Shown here: positions 62,241 to 64,000 of the stretch, piece by piece
Numbering within the stretch: position 1 is the first letter of the stretch
How the letters are laid out: each line of letters opens with the position of its first letter
Assembly: GCA_017396555.1 (NCBI GenBank)
Contig: JAFQLS010000008.1
Location: 25,924 to 89,923 of the forward strand
DNA length: 64,000 nucleotides
Direction of reading: 5' to 3'
Source of the DNA: Lachnospiraceae bacterium
Lineage (GTDB): Bacteria > Bacillota > Clostridia > Lachnospirales > Lachnospiraceae
Notes under the pieces: generated by a model
What the model was told of the DNA's origin: nothing
Database searches by the model: none
The model's input: the letters and a program-made list of their open reading frames with translations, nothing else
Position numbers and translations under genes: made by a program

Positions 62241-62289
62241 AAACAAACGAAATTGCGAAAAACAAACAAAAATATTGTCGAAAACAAAC
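62241..62289. promoter_or_regulatory. Three AAACAAAC direct repeats with a TGTCGAA box
   Basis: AAACAAAC occurs at 62241, 62260 and 62282 (spacings 19 and 22, about two helix turns), and TGTCGAA, identical to the Spo0A box core, at 62276-62282. It lies 31 to 79 bases upstream of the minus-strand -35 box, the natural place for an activator or autoregulatory site. Confidence 0.55.
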
Positions 62290-62325
62290 GGATTTATATA
62301 AATTTATGTGGTATGATTAAGGTGT

Positions 62326-63099
62326 ATGGATTGTTTATATATTTCGCGAAGATTAAAGTCCAATAACCAAGCACTTATAAAAAATAGTAGTAGGATAAGA
62401 TTATGTAAGACATTTGGTCTTGATAATAAAAAGGGTAACAGAAATGAGGATGATAAAAGTTATATCTATGAAGCGGATGATGTAAGATTAAAAATATACG
62501 ATAATGGAACATATTTGTATGAGATAAATAAATATGGTGAAGATATGGTAACAGTTAGTGATAAGGAAGCTATAGAAATTGCGGAAAAATTTCTAAAAAA
62601 CAACAATTTGTTGCCAGAAGATTTTGAGTATTGTGGAATAAGTAGAGATATTGTTCAAGGAGGAAAAGATAACAAGGAAGTGGAGGTTGCTAAAATTATA
62701 TATTTTTCAAGATTTATTAATGGAGAACAAGTAGATGGTAATTCTCAGGTTTATGTTATGTTAATTAATGATGGTGAAATTAATCAAGTATACAGTTCGT
62801 TTATTAAAAATCAAAAAAAGAAAAAAGTTAATGATAATTTCTTTATTGATATAAATGAAGGTGTTGAAAATTTGGTAAACCCTAATAACTTTCTTGATAT
62901 AGATGAATCTGCTGATGAAATTAGTGTGGAAAATATAGAAATAGAATACTGGGAAGATTCATCACCATATTCCGAAGATAATTATATTCAACCAATTTAT
63001 AGGATTACTGGAAATGAATATTCTGAGGGGAAAAATATTGGAGAATTTGAAATTTTAACGCAGGCATTGAAACCACAAGAAAAAGGGAAGGAGAAATAG
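62326..63099 (+). CDS. Hypothetical protein (C-terminal YycI/PepSY-like region)
   Basis: 257 aa. The first 40 residues are basic and unlike a signal peptide; residues about 50-250 are acidic alpha/beta, with DKEAIEIAEKFLKNNNLLPEDF and VYVMLINDGEINQVYSSFI resembling the repeats of extracellular YycI/YycH-like proteins that normally follow a membrane anchor. The N-terminus may therefore be broken, the original anchor being lost. The start has only AAGGTG a few bases upstream and a TATGAT box 9 bases before the ATG, so the real start is uncertain. Confidence 0.5.
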   Translation: MDCLYISRRLKSNNQALIKNSSRIRLCKTFGLDNKKGNRNEDDKSYIYEADDVRLKIYDNGTYLYEINKYGEDMVTVSDKEAIEIAEKFLKNNNLLPEDFEYCGISRDIVQGGKDNKEVEVAKIIYFSRFINGEQVDGNSQVYVMLINDGEINQVYSSFIKNQKKKKVNDNFFIDINEGVENLVNPNNFLDIDESADEISVENIEIEYWEDSSPYSEDNYIQPIYRITGNEYSEGKNIGEFEILTQALKPQEKGKEK

Positions 63100-63127
63100 T
63101 TTTTAAATAGTACTATAAGTGAACATT

Positions 63128-63706
63128 ATGAAGAAAAAGATAGGGATGGTTTTATTAATTATATGTCTTATTGTAGACATTCTTTTAGTAGGATTGTTTT
63201 GGAAAAATTATATGTATTATATGGCGGATGTAGACGGATGGACCATTGGTTTGTTCATAGGCGCTGTGATTATATTAGAAAGTATTATAGTGATAGTACA
63301 TTGTATAAAGGGACAAGATTTTTTAATATATAAGATAGTTATATCTGTATCTCTATTATTTATCGTTGGTACAAGTATATATAAAATTTATAACGATTCT
63401 GTGCATTATAATTTAAAATATGAGAATGTAGAGAGCATAAGAAGTATGGATAGAGATTTTAATGATGAGGAAACAAAGAATTTTATTGAGCTATTTAATA
63501 ATGCTAAATATATCAAAAGAAATCTTAGTTGTGAGGAAGAGGGAACACCTGATAAGACAATTTTAGTTAAATTATCTGATGGAGAGTTTGTATCACTTTG
63601 CACATTTGGTGAACAGATTGCTGTTCATGTTACAGGTAGGAGTTATGAGAATAGTAGTTATTGGATGGAGCAAAAGGAAATAAGTGAAATAATTAGTATA
63701 AAATAG
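63128..63706 (+). CDS. Membrane protein of unknown function
   Basis: 192 aa from ATG 63128 (GTG 63119 is an alternative). Three hydrophobic segments (KIGMVLLIICLIVDILLVGLF, TIGLFIGAVIILESIIVIVH, FLIYKIVISVSLLFIVGTSI) precede a soluble C-terminal domain of about 95 residues. No family recognised. It ends 8 bp before the riboswitch. Confidence 0.6.
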   Translation: MKKKIGMVLLIICLIVDILLVGLFWKNYMYYMADVDGWTIGLFIGAVIILESIIVIVHCIKGQDFLIYKIVISVSLLFIVGTSIYKIYNDSVHYNLKYENVESIRSMDRDFNDEETKNFIELFNNAKYIKRNLSCEEEGTPDKTILVKLSDGEFVSLCTFGEQIAVHVTGRSYENSSYWMEQKEISEIISIK

Positions 63707-63713
63707 ATTAATA

Positions 63714-63796
63714 GGGCAAACTCAAGGGAAACGTGGGGACGCAAAGCTAGAAGCCTAACGTAATGCATATAGCATTTTTATGGTGGTTCGGTTGCA
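63714..63796 (+). promoter_or_regulatory. c-di-GMP-I (GEMM-I) riboswitch
   Basis: GGGCAAACTC, a GAAA tetraloop stem (AGGGAAACGT), GGGGACGCAAAGCT, the GCCTAA junction and, after the second hairpin, the tetraloop-receptor side GGTTCGGTTGC all occur in GEMM-I order and spacing. The 3' strand runs into a terminator, so ligand binding should switch transcription of the downstream gene. Confidence 0.88.
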
Positions 63797-63823
63797 ATGA
63801 GATGGATTCATTGCAACCTTTTT
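63790..63823 (+). terminator. Riboswitch-controlled terminator
   Basis: Perfect 11-bp stem (63790-63800 with 63808-63818), 7-base loop, TTTTT. Its 5' arm shares bases with the riboswitch closing strand, so aptamer and terminator compete. Confidence 0.85.
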
Positions 63824-63861
63824 GTGTTTTGAGAAAGATAAAATTGGAGGATTAATATTAT

Positions 63862-64000
63862 GAAAATGGTTGTGTGATAGAAGATGGAGTATTAATAAAG
63901 TATTTTACAGATGACAAAGAAATAACAATCCCGGATAATGTTGAGGAACTAGGCTCGGGATGTATTGTATCAAACCTCGAAAGAATAGATAAAATTACAA
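63862..64000 (+). pseudogene. BspA-type leucine-rich repeat protein fragment, frame broken at start, 3' cut by window
   Basis: GGAGG stands 9 bases before ATG 63860, but that frame ends after five codons (MKMVV). The neighbouring frame reads ENGCVIEDGVLIKYFTDDKE then ITIPDNVEELGSG, which is the LRR_5/BspA repeat pattern (DGVLxKYxxxxxxxxIPDxVxxIG). One missing base at the start codon would reconcile them. BspA-like proteins are surface adhesins; control by c-di-GMP would be sensible. The window ends inside the ORF, so length and true status are unknown. Confidence 0.6.

Overview
The window is low-GC, densely packed chromosomal DNA of a sporulating, probably motile Firmicute, most likely a Lachnospiraceae (Butyrivibrio/Roseburia/Lachnospira type). 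The reasons are the large Gram-positive SRP RNA, spore genes (spmA, spmB, yaaT/ricT), a Spo0A-like regulator, a FliB-type flagellin methylase, AT-rich codon use, GGAGG ribosome sites and a c-di-GMP-I riboswitch. I saw no tRNA, 5S/16S/23S rRNA, CRISPR array or insertion sequence with inverted ends. The family assignment is inference; no database was searched.

Layout. 1-8.4 kb: a conserved housekeeping run like Bacillus yaaO-tmk-yaaQ-yaaR-holB-yaaT-yabB-rsmI, with a guanylate-kinase-like gene in the tmk place and a trkA-trkH potassium module inserted. 8.4-12 kb: spmA (+) and spmB (-) separated by a frameshifted Rpn/PD-(D/E)XK gene with a heptad-repeat tail, then a FliB-like methylase. 12.2-30.1 kb: a large surface-polysaccharide locus with an acyltransferase, methyltransferase, hexapeptide acetyltransferase, fucosyltransferase-like protein, a GT4 + TagF-like fusion, two RgpF-family proteins (one fused to a ParB-like DGQHR domain and encoded on the opposite strand), a TagG/TagH-type ABC exporter, rmlD-rmlB-rmlA-rmlC for dTDP-L-rhamnose, and a GT2. 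Together these suggest a rhamnose-containing wall polysaccharide built in the cytoplasm and exported by an ABC transporter. 30.1-36.3 kb: small proteins, a permuted NlpC/P60-like protein, a DUF885 lipoprotein and a large secreted protein. 36.3-42.8 kb: metG-tatD-ksgA (the continuation of the first housekeeping run), a hypothetical gene, a degenerate HD-GYP protein, a GNAT and tadA. 42.8-43.8 kb: a decayed patch with a GEMM-like remnant, a 47-aa membrane peptide and a truncated subtilase-like lipoprotein. 43.8-47.9 kb: SRP RNA, pfkA, dnaX, ybaB, recR. 47.9-58 kb: a four-repeat Cys-rich protein, a three-gene MukBEF/Wadjet-like SMC cluster (JetA, JetB, JetC types, no JetD nuclease) and a TPR-AAA protein. 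58-60.6 kb: a split transketolase and a zinc-ribbon membrane protein. 60.6-62.2 kb (minus): a Spo0A-like response regulator coupled to a sigma factor lacking region 4. 62.3-64 kb: two hypothetical genes, then a GEMM-I riboswitch with terminator ahead of a frame-broken BspA-type leucine-rich repeat ORF cut by the window end.

Most noteworthy: the JetD-less SMC operon beside the Cys-repeat protein; the Spo0A-like/region-4-less sigma pair with upstream direct repeats; the RgpF-ParB-like fusion; and the c-di-GMP theme (an intact GEMM switch, a decayed GEMM-like remnant and an HD-GYP protein with HE in place of HD).
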